Counted from the stretch's first letter, positions 9,476 to 21,856 are shown. The stretch: DNA of 64,000 bases from Welwitschia mirabilis (GCA_051453625.1 JBOZIK010000001.1:172251876-172315875), one strand, 5' to 3'. Notes: generated from the sequence alone by a model not told the origin. Program-made: numbers and translations.

Positions 9476-11197
9476 TGTAAAGCGTGTAGTTTTATCTTTA
9501 AATTTATAAACATTTCTTATTTATCAAAAAGGTTAAGTTTGCATCCTTTTCCTCTATCAGATTCATTAATATTAAATAATCTATTATTTTAATAGAAAAT
9601 TATGCATGCAAGTACCCTTAATTTTAATGCCCTTTAACATAATTATTTATAATAGAAATTATAAGCATAACTTTCAAATTTAATACTCATAATTAGATAA
9701 TAAATTTTTAAGAAAGGATTGCAATGATGCATAAATATAAATTGCTATCTTCATATTTTACTAAAAGGTAATAAAGAAAGCATATTCTCAAATTGATATT
9801 TGATGTATGATCGAGGTTATAACATTACTGAAGAGTTTAAGTTCTTCATATAATCTTTAAGATAACTACATAATATCTTCAAATCACAATTATTACACTC
9901 TAAAACTTTCAGAATTTATGAAGATGAATAAGTTTTATTTTGTAATAATTTTCCAATAAACTGAAATAATAACCCATCTCATGGCTCCCAGTATGATTCA
10001 GGCAAGGTAAAGAAAGATAAGATAAAGATTTTTCAAATCCCAGGATATATAGGATAAAATTAAAACTTTAAGAAACAAGTCATATCACAAGATCAATGAC
10101 CTTATGATTATGAAATGAGAAAAATTTCTCATATATAAATCACTTCACTATCTTATTTGGCGATCTGTGAAGGCCACTACTTCATTTTATGATCTATGAT
10201 TTTCATATAATATTTTTCACTTCACTACCTTATTCGGTAATCTATGAAGCTCCATTACTTCATTTAGTGATCTATGTTTCTTATAATCTTACCACCTCAT
10301 TTGGCAATATGTGATTAATCTATTATTTCCACTGCATCATTCAGTGTTCTATGGGATTTTTACCTTTCATTTTCTTATTCAATGACCTATGTAATTACAT
10401 AACCATAAGTTCATAAAAAATCATGATGTCAAGAGAATTATGATAAAGGTATAACCATGATGTATAATCTCATAATAAGAATAACTTGAGTTTATATTAC
10501 CAAGACATCAAGTATAGAAAATAGTAGAATTCAAGACTTGGAACAAGATTAATTTTACTCTTATTAAGAATCACACATGTTTATATTTGACTCACATAAG
10601 AATAAACACAACAAACATAATAAATAAATGCATACAAAAAGGGACCATCAAGAAAGAGATAAGGAATAGAACTATACCTAGATTAAAAATAAGATTCAAG
10701 AATTCATGAAGATTCCTAAGGCTCGAAGGTTCAAAAACTTATCCAAGCTTCAAGTTTTGATAGCAAAGGATTATCCAAAAATGAAAATGAGGAAGAACAG
10801 ATAAAGAGAATTTTACTTATAAATGAGATCTAGTGAAATGTAAAGGGTTATGAGCATATAAAGATAAAACATCATAAATAAGGGTGATTAAGGTGGCAGG
10901 AGTTATATAACAAGATGCCAAATATAGAGATAAAGATGTTGTTTGTTTTTGCATAATTTTATTTCTTTGTCTTTAGTTGGATGTACTTTAGTATGAGCTA
11001 GATTTGAGAGAGACTTAATCTGCTATTTAATAAATTAGTAAACAAATTTAGCAAAGTTTTTATATTAAAGTTCATTAGAGTGTTTTAGGAGTTTCAAGTT
11101 TTGTGCCATTAAAATTAGTAGAAGTTACTAATACTTATTGAATTTTCTAGCTCCCATGATGATGATGGAAAATAGTTTAAATTTTCAAATCCTTACA
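9476..11197 (-). repeat. LTR of about 1.72 kb, minus orientation
   Basis: On the plus strand it begins TGTAAAG and ends CCTTACA, giving terminal inverted TGTAA/TTACA. It stands three bases from the minus-oriented primer site at 9461-9472, so it is the 5' LTR of a minus-strand element. The sister copy at 22928-24650 has nearly the same length (1723 against 1722). A truncated third copy is at 17154-17483. The matching 3' LTR is not seen in the window. A degenerate minisatellite lies inside at 10135-10395. Confidence 0.65.
10135..10395. repeat. Degenerate minisatellite inside the minus-strand LTR
   Basis: About six units of roughly 40 bases share a core close to CTTCATTTGGTGATCTATGA, with variants at each unit. 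The same array occurs at about 23590-23840 in the sister copy. Confidence 0.6.
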
Positions 11198-13290
11198 TTG
11201 ACAAGGAAACATAGGTGAAGTTTGTAGGTATTGTAGGGCATTTCTATAGCACAAACTACTTCCTTGATCTTACTCTTTAAAAATTAAAAAAGAAAGAAGA
11301 AACAAGTAAAAGAAAGAATATGAATTTGAGGATTACTATTCAAGATACAGATAGGGCATGTTACTCTTTTAAATGGCATTCTTTTATGAAATGCTAAGGG
11401 CCTTATAGATATGATTCCATCTAAGCTTACTGAATATTTTCTTTGAAATTAAAAATTAGTTTCTGATCTACTTTATTATTATAAGAAATTAAAATTTTAT
11501 CTTTTAATCTTTTCTTTATTAGTAAAGCAATTGTTACAAGTTGTATGGTTCTTTCAACTAATCTTAAGGTTAATAAAGAAGGAGAAATAATTTTAATAAA
11601 TTAGAAATAGAGTGCAAAATTTTAAATTCTAGCTAAGATCATTATGAGAGAGTTATTTGGGTCACCTTCTTTGTTGGTAAAATAATTCTTAAAAAGTGTA
11701 TGATTATTTAAAATAATATTAAGGTTCATAACAAAGAAGCAATAATTTTAATAAATAGAAATGGAAGGAAGCATTTTAAATCATAGATTTGATCATCATG
11801 AAAAGAGCTATTTGGGCTATTTTATATAGTACCTTGGCATTTCTTAGAATTTATAACATGCATTGCCCTAATAACCTTTGAAAAAATCAAAGAGTTTGGA
11901 AAAATATTATCTTTCTCAAATGTTCCTTATACTATTAATTGAATTTTTAATACATTAGAAAGTAAATTTGATAAAATAGATGATAGCAGTTTTTAAAATT
12001 CTTATCAAGAAAAATTTCCATAATATAATTTTAAAGAATAGTCCCATCTCTTATGTGCAGAGATTTTCCTGCACTAGGTGACTAGTTCTTATAACTAGAT
12101 AACTGATCTATTAATAACTGTGAAACTGCTTTAGGTTTAGATGACCAAACCTATTATACTAGGTGACCATGATAATACATTAGGAAGAAGAACCATTACA
12201 GAATGGATGCTTGAGTGTATCTTATTGGGAAACCATGCTGATACATCAAGAAGAAGACCAGTTCTAGCATGAGTGACTATGAAAATCTATTTAGGTGACC
12301 CAATTAGAACCTCTGTGTAAAAGCTAGGGCAAATGTAGGAGATCACTAAAAAAGATACGAGCAACCATGCTCTAACCTACTAAATTTACTATGATAATAG
12401 AACGAGCGACCGACCAGTTACAGACGGGTAACCACATGACAACCAGTGAATCTTTAGTCTCTTGATAGTAAGAATGACCAAAGAACTTAGTTACAGGTGA
12501 CTACATACTATCTAGAATCTACCCTCACAAGATCAACTGAGTTATCAAAGTAAGGTTGAATGAATAAAGGTTAACTGCATACCTTCATAAGGGCAACCAA
12601 ACATGCATCTATTCTATACTAAAAAATCTACAATAAACAATGGTGAGTAAAGATAAAAAAGAAGGACGACTTGATACCTTGATGACCTAGTATTATATTG
12701 AGGTTGACCGTATGTAGTACAAATGTAATTGTTACATTTTTAATGGTTCATCAAAAAGCATAAAATTTCATAATGATTCACTTTCCTTCTCTCAAATAGT
12801 TACCTTGTGCACTTTTATTATTTAAGCTTCCTTTAAATCAAAAGGAAGGCACATTTTTTATTACACTAATGAATAGAAAAAGAGAAACTATCATATCATT
12901 TTATCATTATATGTAAACAAGCTATAAGTTTAGATTTCTATTTGAAGCTATTATTACATCTTCTATGAAGAAAATATTGCTGCATCATAGAGAACAAATC
13001 TATGCATCTGTGCATCCATCCTACTTCCTTTCTTCTATGGTTGAGGATTAGCCTTAAAATCCTCTAATATTGGAATAGCTTTTTGGTAAGCTTGAAAACT
13101 AATCTTGAGAGTTAATATATACTAGCCAGGAACAAGAGATCTAAGGGGCTAAAGGATGGTATCTATCCACTATTAAAATATCTTACATCTGTTTTTTATA
13201 CATTTGTTTATTTATTTGTAGGTTTTAAAGAGTACAAAAATTAGGTTTAAAACTTATTCAGTCCCCTCTAGGATTGATCTACTATTTTTA
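11198..13290 (+). repeat. Presumed 5' LTR region of plus-strand copia, left boundary unknown
   Basis: This region is conserved in three copies (17484-19580, 24651-26716) and ends two bases before the copia primer site; in copy 2 the last bases are TTTTCA, a normal LTR end. Between about 12060 and 12720 there are many short elements like GGTGACC, GCGACCGACC and GGTGACTACATAC. Without a 3' LTR for comparison I cannot place the left edge, so part of this may be flanking DNA. Confidence 0.5.
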
Positions 13291-13292
13291 AT

Positions 13293-13304
13293 TGGTATCA
13301 GAGC
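13293..13304 (+). other. Primer-binding site (initiator tRNA-Met) of plus copia
   Basis: TGGTATCAGAGC is exact. It follows the LTR end by two bases and precedes the gag ATG at 13356. Confidence 0.9.
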
Positions 13305-13355
13305 AAGGATGAGCAACAAATCCTAATAGATCTTTGCTCCATTTAACCCTAGAAA

Positions 13356-14594
13356 ATGAGTTGGTCCATGGAAGGAAATTTTGTCACAAGGATTCCTTTC
13401 TTTGATGGAACTAACTATGGTTATTAGAAGGTAAAGATTAGGATCTTTGTTCAATCTATTAAGCTTTAAATATGGGAGTCTATTACTAATAGATATTGTC
13501 TTCCCACTATACATGATCTTGTAACTAAGTTAGCTACTTCAAAGAGTAAGAACAAGTGGATGTCTGACAAAAATTTAGCAGTAAATTATAACTTTAAAAG
13601 CCGGAATGTCATTTTCTATGCCACAGGTCTAGAAGATTTTAAAAGAGTAGTAAATTGCACCACTGCTAAAGAAGCTTAGAACATCTTGGAGACTGTTCAT
13701 GAGGAAACTAGCCTAGTAAACTAGGTTAAGCTTCTAATGCTTGTCACTTAGTTTAAAGATCTGAAGATGGAAGATGATGAAGGTATAAATGATTTTTTTG
13801 CAAAGTTAATAGATATTGTAAATTATATGCATGGCTTAGGTGAAATTATTGAAGAGTCAAGAGTAGTTTACAAAGAATTAAGATCTCTGCCCACAAGATT
13901 CGAATCCAAAGTAACTACCATTGAAGAAAGCAAGGATCTGAATATTATGAAGATGGATGACTTTTAGGGGAACATTGACACATTTGAAATCAAATTTAGA
14001 AAATAAAAGAATGAAAGTATGGCATTGACTACTACTCATAAAATCCTTGAGATCAAGGATGTATTTGACCAAGAAGTAAAAAGTGATGATGAAGTGGCTC
14101 TTCTAGCCAGAAGATTCAGATACTTCATGTAGAGATGACAAGGTGAAGATTAATCTAAGAGACCAACAAAATGAAAAGAGGAAGAACAATGAGAAATTTA
14201 GTGCTATACTTGTAAAGGTTTTAGTCATACATTAAGTGTCTGCTTAAATAATAAAAAGAATGATAAAAGAAAAGGAAAAAATATTTTGTCAGTGATATGA
14301 GATGATGAAAAGAGTGAGAGTGAATAGAACTTAAATTCAGAACAAGGTGGGATCTCTCTTATGACCATTATAGATGAAGAGACATGCTCCTCTCTTATCA
14401 TTGATTTAGTTATTCTTAATGATATACTAAATGATATAGAAATAAAACTATATTTGGAATTTCAAAATCTAGCTCATAGAGTAAGCAATCTGAGAAAAGA
14501 AAATAAAAGTCTACTAGATAAGCTTGAAATTAGAGAAAAGGAAATTAAAGATCTAAAGAATAACCTTACCTCAACCTCCTATCAGATCAAATAA
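13356..14594 (+). pseudogene. gag: Ty1/copia gag (UBN2-type) with zinc knuckle, broken
   Basis: The capsid polyprotein of a plant Ty1/copia element. From the ATG at 13356 the frame reads FDGTNYGY followed by a stop where the family has Trp (stop 13425-13427), then W-x2-DKN, CTTAKEA with a stop (13677-13679), INDFFAKLIDIVNYM, LRSLPTRFESKV and TIEESKDLN, all hallmarks of the UBN2 gag family in the right order. RRFRYFM follows near 14115. The zinc knuckle at 14202-14243 is intact: CYTCKGFSHTLSVC, a CX2CX4HX4C. After a shift the frame at 14361-14594 encodes a Lys/Glu-rich, coiled-coil-like segment (NLRKENKSLLDKLEIREKE). At least eight stops, mainly TAG in place of CAG or TGG, make it non-functional. 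The intact knuckle contrasts with copy 2, where the first Cys is Tyr. Confidence 0.88.
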
Positions 14595-14879
14595 ACTGGG
14601 TCTAGCAAATCATCCTAGCTTATTTAATTCTCATCATAGTTTATATCTCAAGCCTTTATCTAAATTAAGCTTCAAATACCCTTTAGTAAATATTACCTAC
14701 CATTATTGCAACAAAAAGGTTCATTCTAAAGTTGATTATATTTTTTGCAAAAGTTGGTTTTCTCACTCCATGTTAGGGTCTAAATTTACTTTCTTCCCAA
14801 AATCAAATCAACATGTAAGTAAAAATAAATGTCTAAGCTAAATTCTAAATTCTTCAAATGAAACCTATTAATCCAAATA

Positions 14880-17053
14880 ACTTTAAAAGGAACTAATCAT
14901 TCTTACTGGTATCTTGATAGTAATTGCTCTAAACATATGATAGGTATAAGTCAAACTTCATTAACTTCAAGGAATATAATAGAGAAGAAGTGACTTTTGA
15001 GGACAGTGGAAGAGCTCAGATTAAAGGCATTCGAAGCATTGATAGAGGTAACTTATCTAATATTCAAAATGTATTATTTGTAAATGGATTAAAGCATAAT
15101 TTGTTAAGCATTAGTCAAATTTGTGATAAAGGTTATAAAGTATTTTTTGATAAAAATAAGTATATTGTAAAACATAGTAAATTAGATCAACTTTTGCTTG
15201 TAGCAAATAGACACAAAAATGTACATTATGTAAATTAATCTAATAATTCTACTTATCTTTCATCTCATACTCAAGAAGACGTCATCTAGAATCAACGTTT
15301 AGGTCACATTAGTTTTGATTCTTTGAAGAAATTATGTCATGATGAGATAATCAAGGGTCTTCCAAAAATTTCTTTCTCTCACAAAGGACTATGTAATGCT
15401 TGCTAAAAATAGAAATAAACCAAAATGTCTCATAAAAGAATTAGCAATATCACAACTAGCAGACCTTTAGATTTAATTCATATGGATTTGGTTGGACCTA
15501 TTCAAACTGCTATGCTATCTAAAAAAAGATATTTTCTTATTATGGTTGATGAATTTTCTAGATTCTTTTGGGTATTTTTTCTTCATGCAAGATCTGATGC
15601 ATTTAAAAATTTTATTAAAATCATCAAGAGACTTCAAACTAAAAATGGGTATGTAATCAAAAAAATCTAAAGTAATCATGGTAGAGAATTTAAAAATGAA
15701 ATATTTAAATTATATTGCAACTCGAATGGAATTGACCATGAGTTTGCAGCTCCTAAAACCCCTTAACAAAATGGGATAGCTAAAAGGAAAATTCAAACTT
15801 TATTAGATATGGAAAGATTTATGTTAAATGATAAGGATATTCTAAAATGATTTTTAGCTAAAGTAGTGAACACAGCTTATCATATTTCAAATAGAGTATA
15901 TTCAAGGCCTAGAACTTATAAAACTCCTTATGAGCTTTAGAAAGAAAAGAAGTCAAATATATCTTATTTTAAACCCTTTGGAATTAAGTGATTCAATATG
16001 AGAGATAGAGAAGAATTAGTAAAATTTGATTCTAAATCTGATGAAGAAATCTTTTTAGGATACTCTTAATCAAGTAGAGATTATAGAGTGTTTCATAAAC
16101 ATACTCTATATATGGAAGAATCTATTAATGTAAAAATCCATAATGTTTCAGAGACCTCAAAATCCATTGAACTTGATGAAGATCTAACTCCTTCCTCTTT
16201 TATTAATTAAAATGAAGATAGCTTAAGAGATAAGACAATCTCAAGAATCAAGAAATCAAAGATCATCCTGTAGACTCTATCATTGAAAATGTTCAATAAG
16301 GTATTATCATTAGGAACTCTCTTTAAAAATTTAATGCTTATGTTTCTTTTCTATCTCAAGTGGAATTAAAAGCCTTTGAGGAGGCTGAATCTGGTCCATG
16401 TTGGATCAATGCAATGTAAGAAGAACTTCAATAATTCTTTTAAAATCAGGTATGGTTACTTGTTTCAAAACTAACCAAGAAGAATGTCATAAATACAAAT
16501 TGAATTTTTAAAAATAAAGTCAATGAGAAAAATGAGATTACAAAGAACAAATCTAGACTAGTCACTCAAGGGTACTCTCAAATAGAAGGAGTGGATGTGT
16601 AGACACTTTTAAACTAGTTGCTCAATTAGAATTAATAAGGATGTTTCTAGTTTTTATTTGTTACAAGAAAATGAAAGTATTTCAAATGGATGTGAAGAGT
16701 GATTTTCTAAATGGACACATTGAAGAAGAAGTTTACATTAAGCAACCTCAAAGCTTCTTTAATCCTCATAAACCTAATTATGTGTATAAACTTAACAAGG
16801 CCTTATATGAGTTAGAACAAGCTTCTAGAGCTTATATCAAAATCTTTCCTCCTTCTTACTTCAGCATGGGTTTCCTAGAGGCTCCGTTGATAGAAATTTA
16901 TTTAGAAAAGTTTTGAATGATGATTTAATTTTGATTTAAATCTATGAGGATGATATTATTTTTGGATTAATTAATGTAAAATTGTCAAATGGTTTTACAA
17001 TTCTAATGATTTCTAAGTTTGAAATGAGCATGGTCAAATGAGTAAATAGGTTT
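14880..17053 (+). pseudogene. pol: Ty1/copia pol (protease, integrase, reverse transcriptase), broken and truncated
   Basis: Domains appear in copia order. The protease is near 14905: WYLDSNCSKHM, where the family has DSG, so the active-site Gly is lost. Next come LFVNGLKHNLLSISQ (15075-15120) and the integrase zinc region with RLGHISFDSLKKL (about 15297) and LCNAC. The integrase core has the first Asp in HMDLVGP (15484), but the second Asp is Asn in SNHGREF (15674) and the catalytic Glu is Lys (15782-15784), so strand transfer is impossible. The reverse transcriptase runs from about 16374: VFQMDVKSDFLNG (motif A region), VYKLNKALYELEQASRA, and the active site as YEDD instead of YVDD at 16943-16954. 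The frame stops at the gap after FEMSM; the rest of reverse transcriptase and all of RNase H are missing. Numerous stops and shifts occur. Confidence 0.88.
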
Positions 17054-17153
17054 NNNNNNNNNNNNNNNNNNNNNNNNNNNNNNNNNNNNNNNNNNNNNNN
17101 NNNNNNNNNNNNNNNNNNNNNNNNNNNNNNNNNNNNNNNNNNNNNNNNNNNNN
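17054..17153. other. Assembly gap, 100 N
   Basis: It joins copia reverse transcriptase sequence to the middle of a minus-strand LTR. The flanks share no 77-mer, so real sequence is missing or the join is wrong. Confidence 0.95.
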
Positions 17154-17483
17154 ACATCATAAAGGAGGGTGATTAAGGTGGTAGGGGTTACATAACAAGA
17201 TGCTAAATCTAGAGACAAAGATGTTGTTTGCTTTTTCATAATGTTATTTCTTTGTCTTTAGTTGGATGTACTTTGGTATGAACTAGATCTGAGAGAGAAT
17301 TCATTGGCTATTTAATAAATTAGGAAATAAATTTAGTAGATTTTTTATATTTAAGTTCGTTGGAGTATTTCAGGAGTTTCAATTTTTTGTGCCATTAAAA
17401 TTAGTAGAAGTTACTAATACTTCTTAAATTTTCCAGCTCCCACAATGATGATGGAGCATAGTTTAAATTTTTAAATCATCACA
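17154..17483 (-). repeat. Minus-strand LTR, truncated copy
   Basis: Aligns with 10867-11197 of copy 1 and ends at ATCATCACA where copy 1 has ATCCTTACA. The left part is lost to the gap. Confidence 0.65.
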
Positions 17484-19580
17484 TTAGCAAGGAAACATAG
17501 GTGGAGTTTGTAGGTACTGTAGGACATTTCTGTAACACAACCTACTTTCTTAACCTTAATCTTTAAAAAAGAAAAAAAGAGAAAAAAATAAACAAGAAAA
17601 AGAAAGAATATGAATTTGAGGATGACTATTTAAGATACAAATAAGGCATGATACTCTTTTAAATAGTGTTCTTTTATGAAATGCTAAGGGCCTTATAGAT
17701 ATGATTCCATTTAAGCTTACTGGAGATTTTCTTTGAAACTAGAAATTACTTTCTGATATACTTTATTATTATTAGAAATTAAAATTTTAGCTTTTAGTCT
17801 TTTCTTTATTGGTAAAGTAATTGTTATAAGTTGTATGGTTCTTTCAACTAATCTTAAGGTTAATAGAGAAAGAGAAATAATTTTAATAAACTAGAAATAG
17901 AGTGCAAAATTTTAAATTCTAGTTAAGATCATTATGACAGAGTTATTTGGACCATCTTCTTTGTTGGTAAAATAATTCTTAAAAAGTATATGATTCTTTA
18001 AACTAATATTAAGATTCATAACAAAGAATCAATAATTTCAATAAATAGAAATGGAAGCAAGAATTTTAAATCATAGATTTGATCATTATAAAAAGAGCTA
18101 TTTGGGCCATTTTATATAGTACCTTGGCATTTCTTAGAATTTGTAACATGAATTGTCCTAATAACCTTTGAAAAAATCAAAGAATTTGGAAAAATATTGT
18201 CTTTCTCAAATCTTCCTTATACTATTGATTAAATTTTTAATACATTAGAAAGTAAATTTGATAAAATATATGATAGTAGCTTTTAAAATTCTTATCAGGA
18301 AAAAATCCATAGTATAATTTTAAAGAATAGTTCCATCTGTTATGTACAGATATTTTCCAGCATCGGGCAACTAGTTCTTATAGCTGGACAACCAATCTAT
18401 TAATAACTATGAAACTGCTTTAGGTTCGGGTCACCAAACCTATTATACTAGGCAATCATGATGATACATTAGGAAGAAGACCCATTATAGTACAGACGAC
18501 CGAGTGTATCTTATCAAGCAACCAGACTGATACATCAAGAAGAAGACCAGTTCCAGCATTACTAACTATGAAAATCTATTTAGGTGATCTAATTAGAACC
18601 TTTGTGTAAAAACTAGGGCAAATGTAGGAGAGCACTCAAAAAGATACGAGTGATTATGCTATAACCTACTGAATTTAGTATGATAATAGAATGGGCAACT
18701 GACCAGTTATAGACACGTAACTACATAACAACCAGTGAATCTTTGTTCTCTTGATAGAAAGGGTGACCAAAGAACTTAGTTACAGGTGATTACATACTAC
18801 CTATAATGTACCCTTACAAGGTTGGCTAACTCATCAAAGTAAGGTCGAACAAATAAAGATCGACTGCATACCTTCATAAGGGCAACCAAACATGCATTTA
18901 TTCTATACTGAAAAATCTACAAAAAATAAGGGTAACTGAAGATAAGAAAGAAGGATAATTGGATACCTAGGTGATATAGTATTATATTAAGGTCGATTGT
19001 ATGTAGTAAAAATGTAATCCTTATGTTTCTAATGGTTCATCAAAAAGCACAAAATTTTAGAATGGTTTACTTTCCTTCTCTTAAATAGTTACCTTATATA
19101 CTTTTATTATTTAAGATTCCTTTAAATCAAAAGAAAGACACCTTTTTTATCAAACCAATAAATGGAAAAAGAAAAAATATCATACCATTCTATCATTATA
19201 TCTGAACAAGCTATAAGTTTAGATTTCTATTTGAAGCTATCATTGCATCTTCTATGATGAAAAGATTACTATATCATTGAGAATAAATCTGTGCATCTAT
19301 GCATCCATCCTAATTCCTTTCTTCTGTGTTTGAGGATCATCCTTAAAATCCTCTAATGTTGGAATAGGTTTTTACTAAACCTAAAAACTAATCTTGGGAG
19401 TTAATATATACTAGCCAAGAATAGGAGTTCTAAGGAGCTGAAGGGTGGTGTCTATCCATCATTAAAATATATTGTATCTATGTTTTATACATTTGTTTAT
19501 TTTATTTATAGGTTTTAAAGAGTACATAAATTAGATTTAAGACCTATTCAGTCCCCTCTAGGGTTGATCTACTATTTTCA
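17484..19580 (+). repeat. Presumed copia LTR region, copy 2
   Basis: Aligns along its length with 11198-13290 and ends ATTTTCA two bases before the primer site. Some motifs are better preserved here, such as CAGACGACCGAGTGTATC near 18492. Confidence 0.5.
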
Positions 19581-19582
19581 AT

Positions 19583-19594
19583 TGGTATTAGAGC
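19583..19594 (+). other. Primer-binding site, copy 2
   Basis: TGGTATTAGAGC differs from the initiator-Met site by one C-to-T change. Confidence 0.85.
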
Positions 19595-19645
19595 AAGGTT
19601 GAGCAACAAATCCTAATAGATCTCTACTCCATTTAACCCTAGAAA

Positions 19646-20880
19646 ATGAGTGAGACAATAGAAGAAAATTATGTTATAAGTCTTCCCTTCTTTGATGGAA
19701 CTAACTATGATTATTAGAAGGCAAATATGAGGGTCTTTTTTCAATCTATTAACCTTGAAGTATTGGAGTTTATTACTAATAAATATTGTCTTCCCACTAT
19801 GCAGGATCTTGTAACTAAGTTAGCTACTCCAAAGAGTAAGTACAAGTGAATGCCTAACAAAAATTTAGCAGTAACTTATGACTTTAAAGGACTAAATGCC
19901 ATCTTCTATATCATAGGTATAGAATATTTTAAAAGAGTAGTAAATTACACCACTACTAAAGAAGCTTAGGACATCTTGGAGACTATTTGTGAGGAAATTA
20001 GCCTGGTAAAGTAGGCCAAGTTTCAGATGCTTGTCACTTAGTTTGAAGATATAAAGATGAAAGATGATAAAGGTATAAATGATTTCTTTGTAAAGGTAAC
20101 ATATATTGTAAATTATATGCATAAATTAGTTGAAATTATTGAAGAATCAAGAGTAGTTCGCAAAGCATTGAGATCTCTACTCATAAGGTTCAAATCCAAA
20201 GTAATTGCCATTGAAGAAAGAAAGGATCTGAATATTATGAAGATGGATGAATTCCAAGGGAACATTCACATATTTGAAATCAAATTTAGAAAACAAGAGA
20301 ATAAAAGTATGGCCTTGACTACTACTCATAAAATCCCTAATATTAAGGATGGATCTAACCAAGAAGTAAAAAGTGATGATGAAGTGGATTTTCTAGCCAA
20401 AAGATTCAGATACTTCATGTAGAGATGGCAAGATGGAGGTCAATCTAAGAGACCACCAAGAAGAAAAGAGGAAGGGTGATGAGAAATTTAGTACTATACT
20501 TGCAAAGTTTTTGGTCACACATCAAGTGTTTGCCCAAACAATAGAAAGGATGACAAAAAAAAGGAAAAAAAAGTCTTGTCAATGACATGGAATGATGAAA
20601 GGAGTGAGAGTAAATAGAACTCAGAATCAGAACAAGATGGGATCTCTCTTATGATCATTATAGATGAATAGGTATGATCCTCTCTTATCATTTATTTAGT
20701 TATTCTTAATGATATGCTAAATGATATAAAAATGAAACAATATTTGGAATTTCAAAATCTGGCTCATACAGTTAACAATCTGAGAAAAGAAAATAAAAGT
20801 CTACTAGATAAGCTTAGAATTAGAGAAAAGGAAATTAAAGATCTCTAGAATAACCTTGCGTCAACCTCCTATCAGATTAA
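19646..20880 (+). pseudogene. gag: Ty1/copia gag, copy 2, broken
   Basis: Same protein as at 13356. It starts MSETIEENYVISLPFFDGTNYDY and meets a stop at 19725-19727 at the conserved Trp, identical in place to copy 1. Further shared stops are at 19967-19969 and 20039-20041. A continuous stretch at 20057-20422 covers the middle of UBN2 (INDFFVKVTYIVNYM, AIEERKDLNIMKMDEF). The zinc knuckle near 20490-20535 reads YYTCKVFGHTSSVC, with the first Cys changed to Tyr by G-to-A. The coiled-coil C-terminus is recognisable to about 20880. Not functional. Confidence 0.85.
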
Positions 20881-21169
20881 ATAAACTGGGTCTACCAAAT
20901 CATTTCCTAGCTTATTTAATTCTTATCATAATTTATATCTTAAGCCTTTATCTAAATTAAACTTCAAATACCCTTTAGTAAATATTACTTGTTATTATTG
21001 CAATAAAAAAGGTCATTCTAAGTTGATTATAATTTTTGCAAAAGTTGGTTTTCTCACTCCATGTTAGGATCTGAGTTTACTTTTTTCTCAAAATCGAATC
21101 AACATGTGAGTAAAAATAAATGTCTGAGCTAGATTCCAAAATCTTTAAACGAAGCCTATTAATCCAAAT

Positions 21170-21756
21170 GTCTTTAAAAGAAACTAATCATTCTTACTAG
21201 TATCTTGATAGTAGTTGCTCTAGATATATGATAGGTAACAAGTCAAACTTCATCAAGTTCAAAGAATATCATGGAGAAGAAGTAACTTTTGAGGATAATG
21301 GAAGATCTCAGATTAAAGGGATCAGAATCATTGATAAAGGTAACTTACCTAATATTCACAATGTGTTATTTGTAAATGGATTAAAGCATAATTTGTTAAG
21401 CATTAGTCAAATCTACAATAAAGGTTATAAAGTATTTTTTGATGAAAATAAGTATATTATAAAATATAGTAAATCAGATCAACTTTTACTTGTAGTAAAT
21501 AGACACAAAAATATACATTGTGTAAATTAATCTAATAATTTTACTTGTCTTTAATCTTATACTTAAGAAGACATCATCTCGCATCAATGTTTAGGTTACA
21601 TTAGTTTTGATTCTTTGAAGAAATTATGTCATGATGAAATAGTCAAGAATCTTTCAAAAATCTCTTTCTCTTAAAAAATACTATGTGATGCTTGCTAAAA
21701 AGGGAAATAAACCAAAATTTCTCATAAAAGAATTAGTGATATTACAACTAATAAAC
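21170..21756 (+). pseudogene. pol: Ty1/copia pol, copy 2, protease to start of integrase, truncated
   Basis: The protease reads LDSSCSRYMIGNKSNF from about 21204, again with DSS in place of DSG. An open stretch from 21228 to 21530 continues through ITFEDN-like and LFVNGLKHNLLSISQI to the end of the protease region. The integrase zinc region follows with stops, and the gap at 21757 cuts the frame just before the catalytic core. The protease half is better preserved than in copy 1, where a frameshift separates the two parts. Confidence 0.85.
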
Positions 21757-21856
21757 NNNNNNNNNNNNNNNNNNNNNNNNNNNNNNNNNNNNNNNNNNNN
21801 NNNNNNNNNNNNNNNNNNNNNNNNNNNNNNNNNNNNNNNNNNNNNNNNNNNNNNNN
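21757..21856. other. Assembly gap, 100 N
   Basis: The contig to the right starts with 77 bases (21857-21933) identical to 8050-8126 and diverges at the 78th base. Confidence 0.95.

Larger units (their letters stand above)
8050..17053 (+). mobile_element. Composite repeat copy 1: minus-strand LTR segment plus a plus-strand Ty1/copia element
   Basis: This is the most complete copy of a block found in part at 17154-21756, 21857-27096 and 27197-27631. In order it holds an unassigned leader with an inserted GC-rich island, three minus-oriented primer-site repeats, a minus-oriented LTR (9476-11197), the presumed LTR region of the copia (11198-13290), the plus-oriented primer site (13293), then gag and pol up to the reverse transcriptase, cut by the gap at 17054. 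The first 77 bases are identical to 21857-21933. The RNase H region and 3' LTR of the copia are not present. Confidence 0.75.
17154..21756 (+). mobile_element. Composite repeat copy 2, truncated at both ends by gaps
   Basis: It holds the right end of the minus-strand LTR (17154-17483), the copia LTR region (17484-19580), the primer site, gag and the beginning of pol. It is the most diverged of the copies, roughly 8% from copy 1 by eye in the segment I compared. It shares premature stops with copy 1. Confidence 0.75.

Noticed and set aside
10135-10395. Regularly spaced repeats as a CRISPR-like array
   Set aside because: Units are diverged, spacers are not unique, and the DNA is a plant LTR.
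13293-13304. TGGTATCAGAGC sites as pieces of tRNA genes
   Set aside because: They are retroelement primer-binding sites; no cloverleaf or A and B boxes surround them.
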